Shown: positions 45,147 to 53,819 of the stretch, piece after piece
Numbering within the stretch: position 1 is the stretch's first letter
Layout: every line of letters begins with the position of its first letter
Source: an uncultured Chthonomonadales bacterium
GTDB lineage: Bacteria; Armatimonadota; Chthonomonadetes; Chthonomonadales; CAJBBX01
Assembly: GCA_938005745.1 (NCBI GenBank)
Contig: CALLMM010000018.1
Location: 65,454-129,453 of the forward strand
DNA length: 64,000 nt
Direction of reading: 5' to 3'
Translations under genes and position numbers: made by a program
Notes under the pieces: model-generated
Told to the model about the DNA's origin: nothing
Databases searched by the model: none
The model's input: only the letters and a program-made list of their open reading frames with translations

Positions 45147-47153
45147 CTACACCCGCAGCAGCCGGCTGCCGCCCGGCAGGTGGCTCAGCAGCCAGGTCTC
45201 CGCCACGATGCCGACTTTCCGGGGGGTGGAGAGACGCGCCCGCATGGCAAAGACGTTGTAGCCCAGCTTCTCGATCTTCGCCAGCAAGCCGCGATAGATG
45301 CGGTACATGATCACGAAGGTCGGCCGGCTTGCCGGGTCTATCAGCGAGACCAGAGGCGAGGACTTCTCGTAGAAGGCGCGGGTGCGCTCCGTCTCGAAAC
45401 GCATCAGCGCATAGAACCGGTCATCGGTCACGCTGTTGAGCAGGTCCTCTTCGGTGTAGTGGAAGCGGCGAAGGTCTTCGAGCGGCAGATAGATCCGCCC
45501 GCGCTGCGCGTCCTCTTTCACATCCCGCAGGATGTTGGTCAACTGAAACGCCAGCCCGCACGCCTCCGCCAGTTCATAGGCGCGCTCCCGTTCCCGAAAG
45601 CCCCACACATGGATGCAGACCAGCCCGACCACGCTGGCGACCCGATAGCAGTAGCGATAGAGGTCCTGAAATGTCTCGTAGCGTGTGGTGGTCAGATCCA
45701 TCGCCGCGCCGTCTATCAGTTCATGAAAGAGCTGACGGGGGATATTGTAGCGGCGGGCGGTGTCGTGGAAGGCGGGCAGGATGCGGCTGTCTCCATAGTC
45801 GCCCTCAAAAGCGCGGTCGAGCGCATGGCGCCAGCGCGGCAGCAGCTCATGCTTTCCCGCCGCCAGAGCCGCCTCATCGGAGATGTCGTCGCTGTAGCGC
45901 ATGAAGGCGTAGATGGCGCACATCGCCGCCTTCTTCTCCGGGGGCAGCACAGTAAAGGAGTAGTAGAAGTTTCGCGCCTGCGTCTTGGCGACATACTGAC
46001 AGTAGGCGTAGGAGCGTTCAAGTTCTGCGTTCATGTTCTCCGTTTTCAATCGCATTGCTTCTTCCGGGGATTTCAGAACGGAACGGATGGCGTCCAGCCG
46101 CGCCGTCCCCTCCGCGTGCGTGGGAACCAGCCAGCCCCCCTCATCGGTCTCGTTCCAGGCGTAGATCAGGACCGCTCCGGTCGGGTTGACGGTCGGGTGA
46201 GCGCGGTTCCACTCCAGCGCGCTCCGCAGGTTCTCCGCAAGCTGCGCCGGGGTCGGCATCGCGTACCAGGGACCGCGGTAGTGCTTCGCCTGTTCGGGAT
46301 CGCGCAGGCGCGGGCGTCCGTCCCATCCGGCGTTGACCGTCGGGATGACCGCCTTTCCGGTCGCCCGAAAACTCTCCCAGTAGTAGCGGTTGACGGCGAT
46401 CAGGTCGGCGTAGGGGTATTCGCGGTGCTCTCCGGAGCCGGGCGCGCTGTAGGCGCTGATGGCGTCAAATCCCAGATCGTTCACATACCCCGCCCCGATC
46501 TGCGCGTTGAAGACCAGCGTTACCAGATAGGGGTCGCCCGTTCCGGCGCGTCTGCTCTGCTCCCGCAACGCCTCCAGCGCCCTGCGCGCCGCCTCTTTCG
46601 AGCCGAACTGCGGCTCCAGGTACTCACAGGCGAAGATGAAGACCAGCGGACGGTCTCCGGCGACCCGCTGATAGGTCGGCTCCCGGAAGAGCGCGATGAA
46701 CTGCGCCGCCGTCTTCTCCCACTCCTCGCGCGGTCCCATATGCGTGCCGCCCTGCAGCAGCAGGCAGAAGTTGATCTCGCGCTTTTTCGGACTGGAGAGG
46801 TAGAGCCTCCAGCCGTAGTTGTAGCGGTCCGCCTCCTGCCAGGAAGAGGGATGGTAGTAGCAGAACGCCCAGAAGCTCAGCCCGGCGCGCGCGGCATAGG
46901 CGATCTCCCGATCCATAACCGCCTGCTCATCCGAGCGCACCTCCACGCGACCGTCCGGCAGCGTCCTGGCATAGAACGGCAGGCGGCTGCGCCACTCCAG
47001 CGGGTCGAGGTTGCGCTCCCAGGGGTTCCCCCGAAACCATCCATCCCAGCGAATGGCTCCCACGAGGGGCGGAGGGGTCTGCGCTCCGGCTGCTCCGAGC
47101 AGCATCCCCAGCAGCGCTCCCGCAAAGACAAGTCCCATCAGCCCCCGGCGCAC
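45147..47153 (-). CDS. hpnD: In-frame fusion: secreted GH99/WbsX-like domain + presqualene diphosphate synthase HpnD
   Basis: One open frame of 668 codons has two unrelated halves. Residues 1-365 begin with a signal peptide (MRRGLMGLVFAGALLGMLLGAAGAQ) and continue as a GH99/WbsX-like TIM-barrel: AARAGLSFWAFCYYHPSS, VFIFACEYLEP, AVIPTVNAGWDGRP, and a C-terminal AVLIYAWNETDEGG. Residues 374-668 are HpnD: LERSYAYCQYVAKTQARNFYYSF, YAFMRYSDDISDE with the first Asp-rich motif, and LAFQLTNILRDVKEDAQRGRIYLP with the second. No stop separates them. Internal ATGs at 46055 and 46034, the latter with GGAG just upstream, could start a free HpnD of about 295 residues. GTG at 47153 has GGGAG upstream; ATG at 47171 is the alternative start. 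Confidence 0.8.
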   Translation of the reverse strand: MRRGLMGLVFAGALLGMLLGAAGAQTPPPLVGAIRWDGWFRGNPWERNLDPLEWRSRLPFYARTLPDGRVEVRSDEQAVMDREIAYAARAGLSFWAFCYYHPSSWQEADRYNYGWRLYLSSPKKREINFCLLLQGGTHMGPREEWEKTAAQFIALFREPTYQRVAGDRPLVFIFACEYLEPQFGSKEAARRALEALREQSRRAGTGDPYLVTLVFNAQIGAGYVNDLGFDAISAYSAPGSGEHREYPYADLIAVNRYYWESFRATGKAVIPTVNAGWDGRPRLRDPEQAKHYRGPWYAMPTPAQLAENLRSALEWNRAHPTVNPTGAVLIYAWNETDEGGWLVPTHAEGTARLDAIRSVLKSPEEAMRLKTENMNAELERSYAYCQYVAKTQARNFYYSFTVLPPEKKAAMCAIYAFMRYSDDISDEAALAAGKHELLPRWRHALDRAFEGDYGDSRILPAFHDTARRYNIPRQLFHELIDGAAMDLTTTRYETFQDLYRYCYRVASVVGLVCIHVWGFRERERAYELAEACGLAFQLTNILRDVKEDAQRGRIYLPLEDLRRFHYTEEDLLNSVTDDRFYALMRFETERTRAFYEKSSPLVSLIDPASRPTFVIMYRIYRGLLAKIEKLGYNVFAMRARLSTPRKVGIVAETWLLSHLPGGSRLLRV

Positions 47154-47173
47154 TTCCTTCTCCCTTCCCATCG

Positions 47174-48076
47174 CTACGAGGAGCGGAAGAGTCCCGCGAG
47201 GAGCCTCCCCGCGAGGATCGCAAGCTGCCGCTTCTTCGGGATCGTCGGACGGCGGGTCAGCACATCGTACCCCTGCGCCTCGATACGTCGGAGGATCTCC
47301 TGCCCGCCCCGGCTGAACATCTCGATATCCAGCCGGATCCGCCGGTCTACAAGCGGACAGAGCTTCAGCCCCTCCGCAAAGAGCGCCTTTGCGCGCTCGC
47401 ATTCGAACTGCAGAAGCTGCGCGAAGGCGGGCGTGAAACGGCTCCCGGCGATATCCTCTTCTGAGACGCCGAACCGCGCCATATCCTCCAGCGGCAGGTA
47501 GATTCGCCCGATCGCGTAGTCGCGGGCGACATCCTGCCAGAAGTTCGCCAGCTGCAGCGCGGTGCAGGTTGCGTCCGCGTAGCCCTGCCGTTCGGGATCG
47601 CTGTAGCCGCACAGGTAGAGCACCAGCCGACCGACCGGATTGGCGGAGTACCGGCAGTAGCCAAGCAGCTGCGCATAGGTCGGGTAGCGGGTTACGGTCT
47701 GATCCTGCCGGAAGGCGCGCAGCAGGTCGGCATAGGGTTCGCGGGGGATGCCGAAACGCGCATTTGTCTCCGCCAGCGCCACGAAGACGGGGTGCTGCGG
47801 CGCGCCCGCATAACAGGCGTCCAGTTCGCTCTCCCACCAGTCCAGCAGGGGCAGCGCCTTCTCCGGTCCGCCCGACTCGTCGCCCAGATCATCGGAGATA
47901 CGGCAGTAGGCGTAGACGTTGTAGAAGTGCTGCTTCAGATGCCCCGGAACGAACAGCGAGGCTACCAGAAAGTTCTCGTAGTGCGACTTTGCCAGACGCG
48001 CGCAGTAGTCCCGCGCCTCCGTGAGCGAATAGGCGCGGTCCACGCGATAGGGACTATCGGGCAGGGTGGTTGTCAT
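47174..48076 (-). CDS. hpnC: Hydroxysqualene synthase HpnC
   Basis: HpnC converts presqualene diphosphate to hydroxysqualene. The 300-residue protein has HYENFLVASLFVPGHLKQHFYNVYAYCRISDDLGDE near residue 31, with the first Asp-rich motif and the FYNVYAYCR typical of HpnC. GRLVLYLCGYSD and LQLANFWQDVARDYAIGRIYLPLED with the second motif follow. The ATG at 48076 shares one base with the stop of the upstream gene (TGATG), so translation is coupled. The longer frame upstream only overlaps that gene. Confidence 0.93.
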   Translation of the reverse strand: MTTTLPDSPYRVDRAYSLTEARDYCARLAKSHYENFLVASLFVPGHLKQHFYNVYAYCRISDDLGDESGGPEKALPLLDWWESELDACYAGAPQHPVFVALAETNARFGIPREPYADLLRAFRQDQTVTRYPTYAQLLGYCRYSANPVGRLVLYLCGYSDPERQGYADATCTALQLANFWQDVARDYAIGRIYLPLEDMARFGVSEEDIAGSRFTPAFAQLLQFECERAKALFAEGLKLCPLVDRRIRLDIEMFSRGGQEILRRIEAQGYDVLTRRPTIPKKRQLAILAGRLLAGLFRSS

Positions 48077-48585
48077 CAGTCCGCATACTGCCGCAGACTC
48101 CGCTTGAACTTCAGGTAGGCGGGTCGGTAGCGTTCGTAGGTCTTTCGGTCGCGATACCGGTATCCGAAGGCGTAGCTGGTGTTGTAGCGCGTGTCTTCGA
48201 TGATCACATACGAGCGGATGTAGGAGCCGTCTCTGGCGCGCACGGTGGCTTCGCGGAAGATCCGTCCCTTCTCTCTGCGCTCGCTCTGCGAGTCGAGAAC
48301 CTCCGTCTTCGGCTTGACGGCAATATCCGTCGGGATGCCGCCCCACTGCGGCGAGAAGACATAGAACTCCGCCGTCCGGTCCGGCGACAGGAAGAAGACG
48401 CTGTCGTATCCGGTCGCGCTGCTGGAGCTGCGCAGGGAGGGCTTCGGCTGAAAGCCCGGCGGATACCGGATATCGAACCATGCCCCCTTATAGGTCTGCC
48501 ACTGCGAATCCTGCGGCAGGGATTCGGAGACGACGAGACAGAGAAGTCCTGCCAGCAGTATACCGCAAAGCCCGCTGCGTCCCAT
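48076..48585 (-). CDS. Secreted protein of unknown function upstream of hpnC
   Basis: The 169-residue precursor has an N-terminal signal (LCGILLAGLLCLVVSES). The mature part has WQTYKGAWFDIRYPPGFQ, which resembles the small PsbP/DUF1795-like folds that recognise strand pairs. It continues SVFFLSPDRTAEFYVFSPQWGG and ends with basic YRPAYLKFKRSLRQYAD. GGAGGAGAGAG precedes the start. It is coupled to hpnC by the TGATG overlap, so it may be expressed with squalene synthesis. I do not recognise a defined family. Confidence 0.6.
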   Translation of the reverse strand: MGRSGLCGILLAGLLCLVVSESLPQDSQWQTYKGAWFDIRYPPGFQPKPSLRSSSSATGYDSVFFLSPDRTAEFYVFSPQWGGIPTDIAVKPKTEVLDSQSERREKGRIFREATVRARDGSYIRSYVIIEDTRYNTSYAFGYRYRDRKTYERYRPAYLKFKRSLRQYAD

Positions 48586-48684
48586 CTCTCTCCTCCTGCG
48601 CTGCGTAAAACGAGGCGACCGGGCGCGCTGCGCCCGCAGAGCCTCCAGTTTGGCGCGCAGACGCTGCGCTTCCGCCTCCGCCGA

Positions 48685-49647
48685 CTACTCCCACAGGGAG
48701 ATCTCGCGTCCCATCCCCTGCCGCCGCGCCTGTTCATAGACCAGACTGGCGGCGGCGACATCCTCCAACGCCATACCGTTCGACTTAAAGAGCGTGATCT
48801 CCTCCGGCTTCTCGCGCCCGGGACGGCGTCCGGCGACCACCTCCCGCAGCTCATGCGCCTGCTCCCAGCGCAGTTTGCGCGCCTCGACGGGAGCCAGCAG
48901 ATCGCCCGCCTCCAGCCTCGACTGCTCCAGCGAGTCCACCACGATTCGCGACGCGCGCGAAACGGTCGTGATGTCCACTTCGGCGCGCGAGAGGGCGTTG
49001 GAGCCGACGGCGTTGATGTGGGTTCCGGGTGCGAGCAGTCTGCCGTCGAAGACCGGCGTGCGCGAGGTGGTCGCCGTAACGACAATGTCAGCTCCCTCCA
49101 GCGCCTGCTCCGGCGAGTCCGCCGGCGCGATCTCCGCCTGTATCGCCGTCTTCATGCGGCGGACAAAGTCGGCGCGTCTCTCCGGCGTCCGGCTGTAGAC
49201 CCGGATCCGCTCCAGCGGTCGCGCCGCCGCCACTGCCAGCGCCTGCGTCTCCGCCTGCCACCCGGCTCCGAACAGCGCCAGCGTCTTTGCATCGCTGCGC
49301 GCCATATATTTTGTCGCGACGCCGGTCGCCGCGCCGGTGCGTATCTGCCCCAGCCGATCCGCCTCGATCATCGCCAGCAGGTCGCCGCTGGCGGTGTCAT
49401 AGAGGAGCACCAGAAAACGGGTCGCCGGACGAAACGAGGCGTAGGCTTTGATCGCCATGCGGCGCGCGACCAGATCCGCCGCCTCCATGATATGGAAGGT
49501 TCCCTCCGGGACGTAGAGACGACGGCGCGGGTGGTTGATCGCCATGCCCGCATCCTGCCGCCGGAAGCTCTCTTCCAGCGCGGCAATGCAGTCCTCCATC
49601 GTCAACAGCGCGGCGACGTCGCGCTCTGTCAGCAGCAGCGTCTTCAT
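48685..49647 (-). CDS. Ornithine cyclodeaminase / mu-crystallin family protein
   Basis: This NAD(P)-dependent enzyme has 320 residues. It has LTERDVAALLTMEDCIAALEESFRR at the N-terminus, GQIRTGAATGVATKYMAR near residue 100, the nucleotide-binding LALFGAGWQAETQALAVAAA, VYSRTPERRADF, and DIVVTATTSRTPVFDG. GTHINAVGSN and LFKSNGMALEDVAAASLVYEQA close the family pattern. Members deaminate ornithine or reduce cyclic imines or ketimines; the exact substrate is not decided by sequence. The 100-bp gap before the next gene has no clear feature. Confidence 0.88.
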   Translation of the reverse strand: MKTLLLTERDVAALLTMEDCIAALEESFRRQDAGMAINHPRRRLYVPEGTFHIMEAADLVARRMAIKAYASFRPATRFLVLLYDTASGDLLAMIEADRLGQIRTGAATGVATKYMARSDAKTLALFGAGWQAETQALAVAAARPLERIRVYSRTPERRADFVRRMKTAIQAEIAPADSPEQALEGADIVVTATTSRTPVFDGRLLAPGTHINAVGSNALSRAEVDITTVSRASRIVVDSLEQSRLEAGDLLAPVEARKLRWEQAHELREVVAGRRPGREKPEEITLFKSNGMALEDVAAASLVYEQARRQGMGREISLWE

Positions 49648-49678
49648 CTTTCTCTCTCTTGCAGGCGTCGTCTGAGCG

Positions 49679-50839
49679 TCAACGCACGCTCAGGGAACGC
49701 GGCTTCCGGGGCGCTTTCGGCGTCTTCTCCGGCTTTCCGGTCTCCGGCTGGGGCGCGTTATCGGCGTAGAGGACCAGCCGCGCTCCCTCCAGACGGTTCG
49801 CCGCGACCCACTTTTCCAGGGAGCGCGGCGCCGAGACGGTGTTCGGATCGCCGTCGCTGACGTAGGGGCGCATCGGCTTTCCCGCCTTCAGATTTTTGAT
49901 CCACATCTCCAGATAGCCCGGTTCCACCCCGATCCGCGAAACGGCGCGGGGGTCGAACCTGCGATGCGCGGGCGGGTAGGCGGGACCTCCCCAGGCGTTG
50001 AGCACCGCCAGATTGCGGTAGGAGGTTCCTCCCTCGCTGCCCTCCATCAGGACTCCGAGCAGCGCGCGATTACGGGGCCACGCTCCATAGGGCAGGCAGA
50101 AGGTGTCCATCGTGGCGTTGGGAGCCAGCCGCCGGATGTAACGGATACAATCGGCGACTTCCCACTGAAGCCGCGCCGCGCTCATGTTCGCCATGCTGCT
50201 GTGCGTGGAGGAGTGATTGCCGATCTCAAAGCCCTTTGCCAGCATATACTGGATCTTCTGCGCCTCTTTTCCGCGCTGCCAGAACGGCACGGGGTTGCTG
50301 CGATTGCTGTTGAGATAGAAGGTTCCACGCAGGGGCCAGTCGGGATGGCGGCGGTTGAACTCCTCCAGAATACCGACGACGCAGTCCGGGTCTATCGAGC
50401 CGTCGGGCAGATAGCGGAACTGGCTGCCGCGTCCGTCATCGAAGGTGAGCACGACCGGGGTCTTTCCGGCGGGAACCTGCATGCGGACGGTCAGGGCGTC
50501 GCGCATATTGACCGGATACCAGCCCGCCTCATGCATCATCTGCAGATGCCTGCGGAAGGTCTCCGGGGAGATGTTCAGACCGCGCCGGTCGTAGCGGGGA
50601 CCGCCCCGCCGCGCCGGAGGGTCGCCGACCGAATGGTACATGACGACGGGAATCATCCCCACCTCATTCGCCCCGATCTTCGCCGGGTCTGCCGGCGCAG
50701 GCGCCGGCGCGGCGGGAGCGGGAGCCGGCAACGCGGAGGCGGCGGAGGGAACTGGCTTCCTCTCCGATCCGCACCCGGTCGGCGCACCCCCTAACAAAAC
50801 CATGGCGCCTAACAGCATCAGTGTGTTGCGAAAACTCAT
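49679..50839 (-). CDS. Polysaccharide deacetylase-family lipoprotein (NodB-like)
   Basis: The 386-residue precursor has a signal ending GGAPTGC, a probable lipobox, and then a Pro/Ala linker. The catalytic domain begins IPVVMYHSVGD near residue 66. VVLTFDDGRGS near residue 129 holds the metal Asp pair, and GFEIGNHSSTHSSM near 205 holds the His ligands. FCLPYGAWPRN is also present. It probably deacetylates a cell-surface or environmental polysaccharide. The divergent GH116 gene is across a 268-bp gap. An ATG at 50839 is used because the upstream extension lacks family features. Confidence 0.88.
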   Translation of the reverse strand: MSFRNTLMLLGAMVLLGGAPTGCGSERKPVPSAASALPAPAPAAPAPAPADPAKIGANEVGMIPVVMYHSVGDPPARRGGPRYDRRGLNISPETFRRHLQMMHEAGWYPVNMRDALTVRMQVPAGKTPVVLTFDDGRGSQFRYLPDGSIDPDCVVGILEEFNRRHPDWPLRGTFYLNSNRSNPVPFWQRGKEAQKIQYMLAKGFEIGNHSSTHSSMANMSAARLQWEVADCIRYIRRLAPNATMDTFCLPYGAWPRNRALLGVLMEGSEGGTSYRNLAVLNAWGGPAYPPAHRRFDPRAVSRIGVEPGYLEMWIKNLKAGKPMRPYVSDGDPNTVSAPRSLEKWVAANRLEGARLVLYADNAPQPETGKPEKTPKAPRKPRSLSVR

Positions 50840-50980
50840 TCTGGCGTCGCCCTCTGATCTACGGAGTGATGTTGCCCGACAGCCATGGACGGGGGTCGGC
50901 TTGAGCGCCCGCGCATGCATGTGCCGGCTCTGCCTGCCTGCTGCGGCGAACCCGTCTGCGTGACCTTCGTTACCGAGCAT

Positions 50981-51009
50981 AGTTTACTCCGAAACGCGAC
51001 TTCTGGCAA
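50981..51009 (-). promoter_or_regulatory. Probable promoter of the deacetylase gene
   Basis: On the minus strand TTGCCA and TAAACT are separated by 17 bases, about 140 bases before the deacetylase ATG. Confidence 0.5.
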
Positions 51010-51107
51010 CCACAACCGTAGAGCCTCCCGTCCTGTCATGGCGGCAGGATTTCCGATATCGAACTCGAATGTAAGCCGCAGAACACTGTCAGCAAGGAGA
51101 GCGACCC

Positions 51108-53714
51108 ATGCACACGCTTCCATCCCCCGCCGCTCCGCTGCGCGTCTTCACCGGCGAATCGCTGCGAAAGGTGGCGTTCCCGCTCGGCGGAATCGGAACC
51201 GGAACCGTCTCCCTCGGCGGACGCGGCAACCTGCGCGACTGGGAGATATTCAACCATCCCGGCAAGGGCTGCAATCTGCCCTACACCTTCTTTGCGATCT
51301 GGGCGAAGCCGGAAGGAGAGACTCCCATCGCCCGGATCCTGGAGCGGCGTCTGCTGCCGCCCTACGACTCGGCGCAGGGGCTTCCTCCCGGCTTTCTGTG
51401 CGGACTGCCGCGACTGCGCGAGGCGCGCTTCACCGGCGGCTACCCGCTGGCATGGATCGAGTTTGAGGACGAGAAGCTGCCGGTTACCGCGCGGCTGGAC
51501 GCCTTCAACCCCTTCCTGCCGATGAACGAAAAGGACAGCGGCATCCCCGCCGCCGTCTTCCTGTGGACGCTGCACAATCCGGGCGCGAAGCGGGTGGAGG
51601 CGACCCTCGCCTACAGCCAGTTGAACGCCTGCGGCTACGACGGACGCGCCGGCGGGCTGTCACAGCGGTATCACGGGCAGTTCGGTCAGAACCTCAACGC
51701 CTTTGTGCAGGAAACGGGGCTGAGCGGCATCCGGATGAGCACGGCGCAGTATGCGCCCGATCATCCGCAGTTCGGGACCATGGCGATCGCGACCGACGCG
51801 CCGGACGTAACCTGGCTGACGCGCTGGGAGCGCAGCGGATGGTGGGACGACGCGCAGAACTTCTGGGACGATTTCGCCTCGGACGGCTTGCTCTCCAACG
51901 GACCCGAGCCGGATCCCTCCCCGCAGAATCAGACCGATGTCGGCACGCTCGGCGCAAGGATCGCGCTGGCTCCCGGCGAGACCGTCCAGATCCCCTTCCT
52001 CCTCGCCTGGCACTTCCCCAACCATATCAACGAGTGGAACGGCGAGGCGGCGGTGAAGGGGAAACGGGTCGGCAACTGGTACGCGACCCAGTGGACGGAC
52101 GCCTGGTCCGCTCTGCGCTACCTGCATGCCAACCTTGAACGGCTTCGGGAGGAGACCGTCTCCTTCTTCCACACCCTCTTCGAGACGACGCTGCCGGAGC
52201 CGGTGCTGGACGCCGCCTCTGCCAACGCCTCTATCCTCCGCACCACCACCTGCCTGCGCACGGAGGACGGGCGGTTTAACGCCTTCGAGGGCTGCAGTCC
52301 GAACATGGGCTGCTGCCCGATGAACTGCACGCACGTCTGGAACTACGCCGCCACGGTCGCCTACCTGTTCCCGGCGCTGGAGCGCAGCGTGCGCCTGACC
52401 GACTTCCAGCACAACACGCGCCCCAACGGCTCGATGGCGTTTCGCACCCTGCTGCCGCTGATCGGCGAACTGTGGGGCTTCAAGCCCGCCGCCGACGGTC
52501 AGATGGGAACCATCATGCGCGCCTATCGCGAGTGGCTGCAGTGCGGCGACCGCGCATTTCTGGAGAGCATCTGGCAGGGGGTCGTGCGCGCGCTGGAGTT
52601 CGCCTGGTCTCCCGACGGCTGGGATCCGGATAAGGACGGGGTGATGGAGGGCGAGCAGCACAACACCTACGACATCGAGTTCTACGGTCCCAATACCATG
52701 TGCGGTCTCTTCTATCTGGGCGCGCTGCGCGCCGCTGAGGAGATGGCGCTGGCGCTGGGCGATCACGCCCGGGCGCAGGAGTACCACGCCGTCTTTGAGA
52801 GCGGCAGCCGCAAATACGCCGAAACGCTCTGGAACGGCGAGTACTTCGTGCAGAGGGTGATCCCGCCCGCAAAGGCGCAGGCGCAGGAGGGCGTGGCGGC
52901 GGGGCTTCCCGGCTCGATACAGGGTGAGGAGGCGGAGCCGCGCTATCAGTACGGTCCCGGATGCCTCTCGGATCAGGTGCTCGGGCAGTGGATGGCGCGC
53001 CTGGTCGGACTGGGCGATCTGGTTCCGCCGGAGAAGGTGAAGAGCGCGCTGGCGGCGATCGTGCGCCACAACTTCAAGCGCGACCTCTCCGATCACCACA
53101 GCGTACAGCGGGTCTACGCCCTCAACGACGAGGCGGGGCTGCTGCTCTGCTCCTGGCCCAACGGAGGACGCCCCCGCTATCCCTTCCCCTACGCCGACGA
53201 GGTCTGGACGGGGATCGAATACCATGTGGCGGCGCACTGCATCTACGAGGGGCTGCTGACGGAGGGATTGGAGATCGTCAGGGCGGTGCGCAACCGCCAC
53301 GACGGCGCGCGGCGCAATCCCTGGGACGAGTTCGAGTGCGGTCATCACTATGCGCGGGCGATGTCCTCTTGGAGCCTGCTCCTGGCGCTGACAGGCTGTC
53401 ACTATCACGCCCCCGCGCAGCGTCTCGCCTTCGACCCGAAGATGAACGCCGACGACTTCCGCTGCCTCTTCACAGCGGGGGACGCCTGGGGACTTTTCAC
53501 GCAGAGGCGGGAGGGGATGCGCTATACCGCCACGCTGGAGCCGCGTCGGGGCGATCTGACCCTGAAGACGCTCTCGCTGCCGCTGCCGGTCGCCGTCAGC
53601 GTCTCTGTCACGCTGGATGGTCAGCCGGTTCCGGCAGGTCTGTCGGGCGGAGCGATCACCTTCGACGATCCCGTCACACTGCGCACCGGTCAGACGCTGG
53701 CGGTCAGCGCGTAG
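51108..53714 (+). CDS. GH116-family beta-glycosidase (GBA2-like)
   Basis: The 868-residue protein begins directly with the family's FPLGGIGTGTVSLGGRGNLRDWEIFN near residue 24 and has no signal peptide. The C-terminal catalytic toroid has AFEGCSPNMGCCPMNCTHVWNYA, in the region of the family's nucleophile, and GEQHNTYDIEFYGPNTMCGLFYLGAL near residue 520, where the acid/base Asp is expected. Family members hydrolyse beta-glucosides, beta-xylosides or glucosylceramide. AAGGAGAG precedes the start. The DUF3500 gene follows on the same strand. Confidence 0.9.
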   Translation: MHTLPSPAAPLRVFTGESLRKVAFPLGGIGTGTVSLGGRGNLRDWEIFNHPGKGCNLPYTFFAIWAKPEGETPIARILERRLLPPYDSAQGLPPGFLCGLPRLREARFTGGYPLAWIEFEDEKLPVTARLDAFNPFLPMNEKDSGIPAAVFLWTLHNPGAKRVEATLAYSQLNACGYDGRAGGLSQRYHGQFGQNLNAFVQETGLSGIRMSTAQYAPDHPQFGTMAIATDAPDVTWLTRWERSGWWDDAQNFWDDFASDGLLSNGPEPDPSPQNQTDVGTLGARIALAPGETVQIPFLLAWHFPNHINEWNGEAAVKGKRVGNWYATQWTDAWSALRYLHANLERLREETVSFFHTLFETTLPEPVLDAASANASILRTTTCLRTEDGRFNAFEGCSPNMGCCPMNCTHVWNYAATVAYLFPALERSVRLTDFQHNTRPNGSMAFRTLLPLIGELWGFKPAADGQMGTIMRAYREWLQCGDRAFLESIWQGVVRALEFAWSPDGWDPDKDGVMEGEQHNTYDIEFYGPNTMCGLFYLGALRAAEEMALALGDHARAQEYHAVFESGSRKYAETLWNGEYFVQRVIPPAKAQAQEGVAAGLPGSIQGEEAEPRYQYGPGCLSDQVLGQWMARLVGLGDLVPPEKVKSALAAIVRHNFKRDLSDHHSVQRVYALNDEAGLLLCSWPNGGRPRYPFPYADEVWTGIEYHVAAHCIYEGLLTEGLEIVRAVRNRHDGARRNPWDEFECGHHYARAMSSWSLLLALTGCHYHAPAQRLAFDPKMNADDFRCLFTAGDAWGLFTQRREGMRYTATLEPRRGDLTLKTLSLPLPVAVSVSVTLDGQPVPAGLSGGAITFDDPVTLRTGQTLAVSA

Positions 53715-53766
53715 CGAAGCAGGAGGAGGAGAGACGCAGAGGGAAATCCTAGAAGAGAAACAGCAG

Positions 53767-53803
53767 CGGCGTCTCTCCGGTGAGGATAGTTGGAGAGACG
53801 CCG
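53767..53803. terminator. Perfect hairpin between GH116 and DUF3500 genes
   Basis: Two 12-base arms (53767-53778 and 53792-53803) are perfectly complementary with a 13-base loop. The right arm ends just before the GGAGGAGA binding site and GTG of the next gene. There is no T run on the plus strand. It may be an attenuator, a processing or stability structure, or a weak terminator. Confidence 0.5.
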
Positions 53804-53819
53804 CCGGAGGAGAGAGATC

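Noticed and set aside
47172..47837. Upstream extension of the GH99/HpnD frame
   Set aside because: It overlaps hpnC in another frame and has no domain; the signal peptide begins near 47153.
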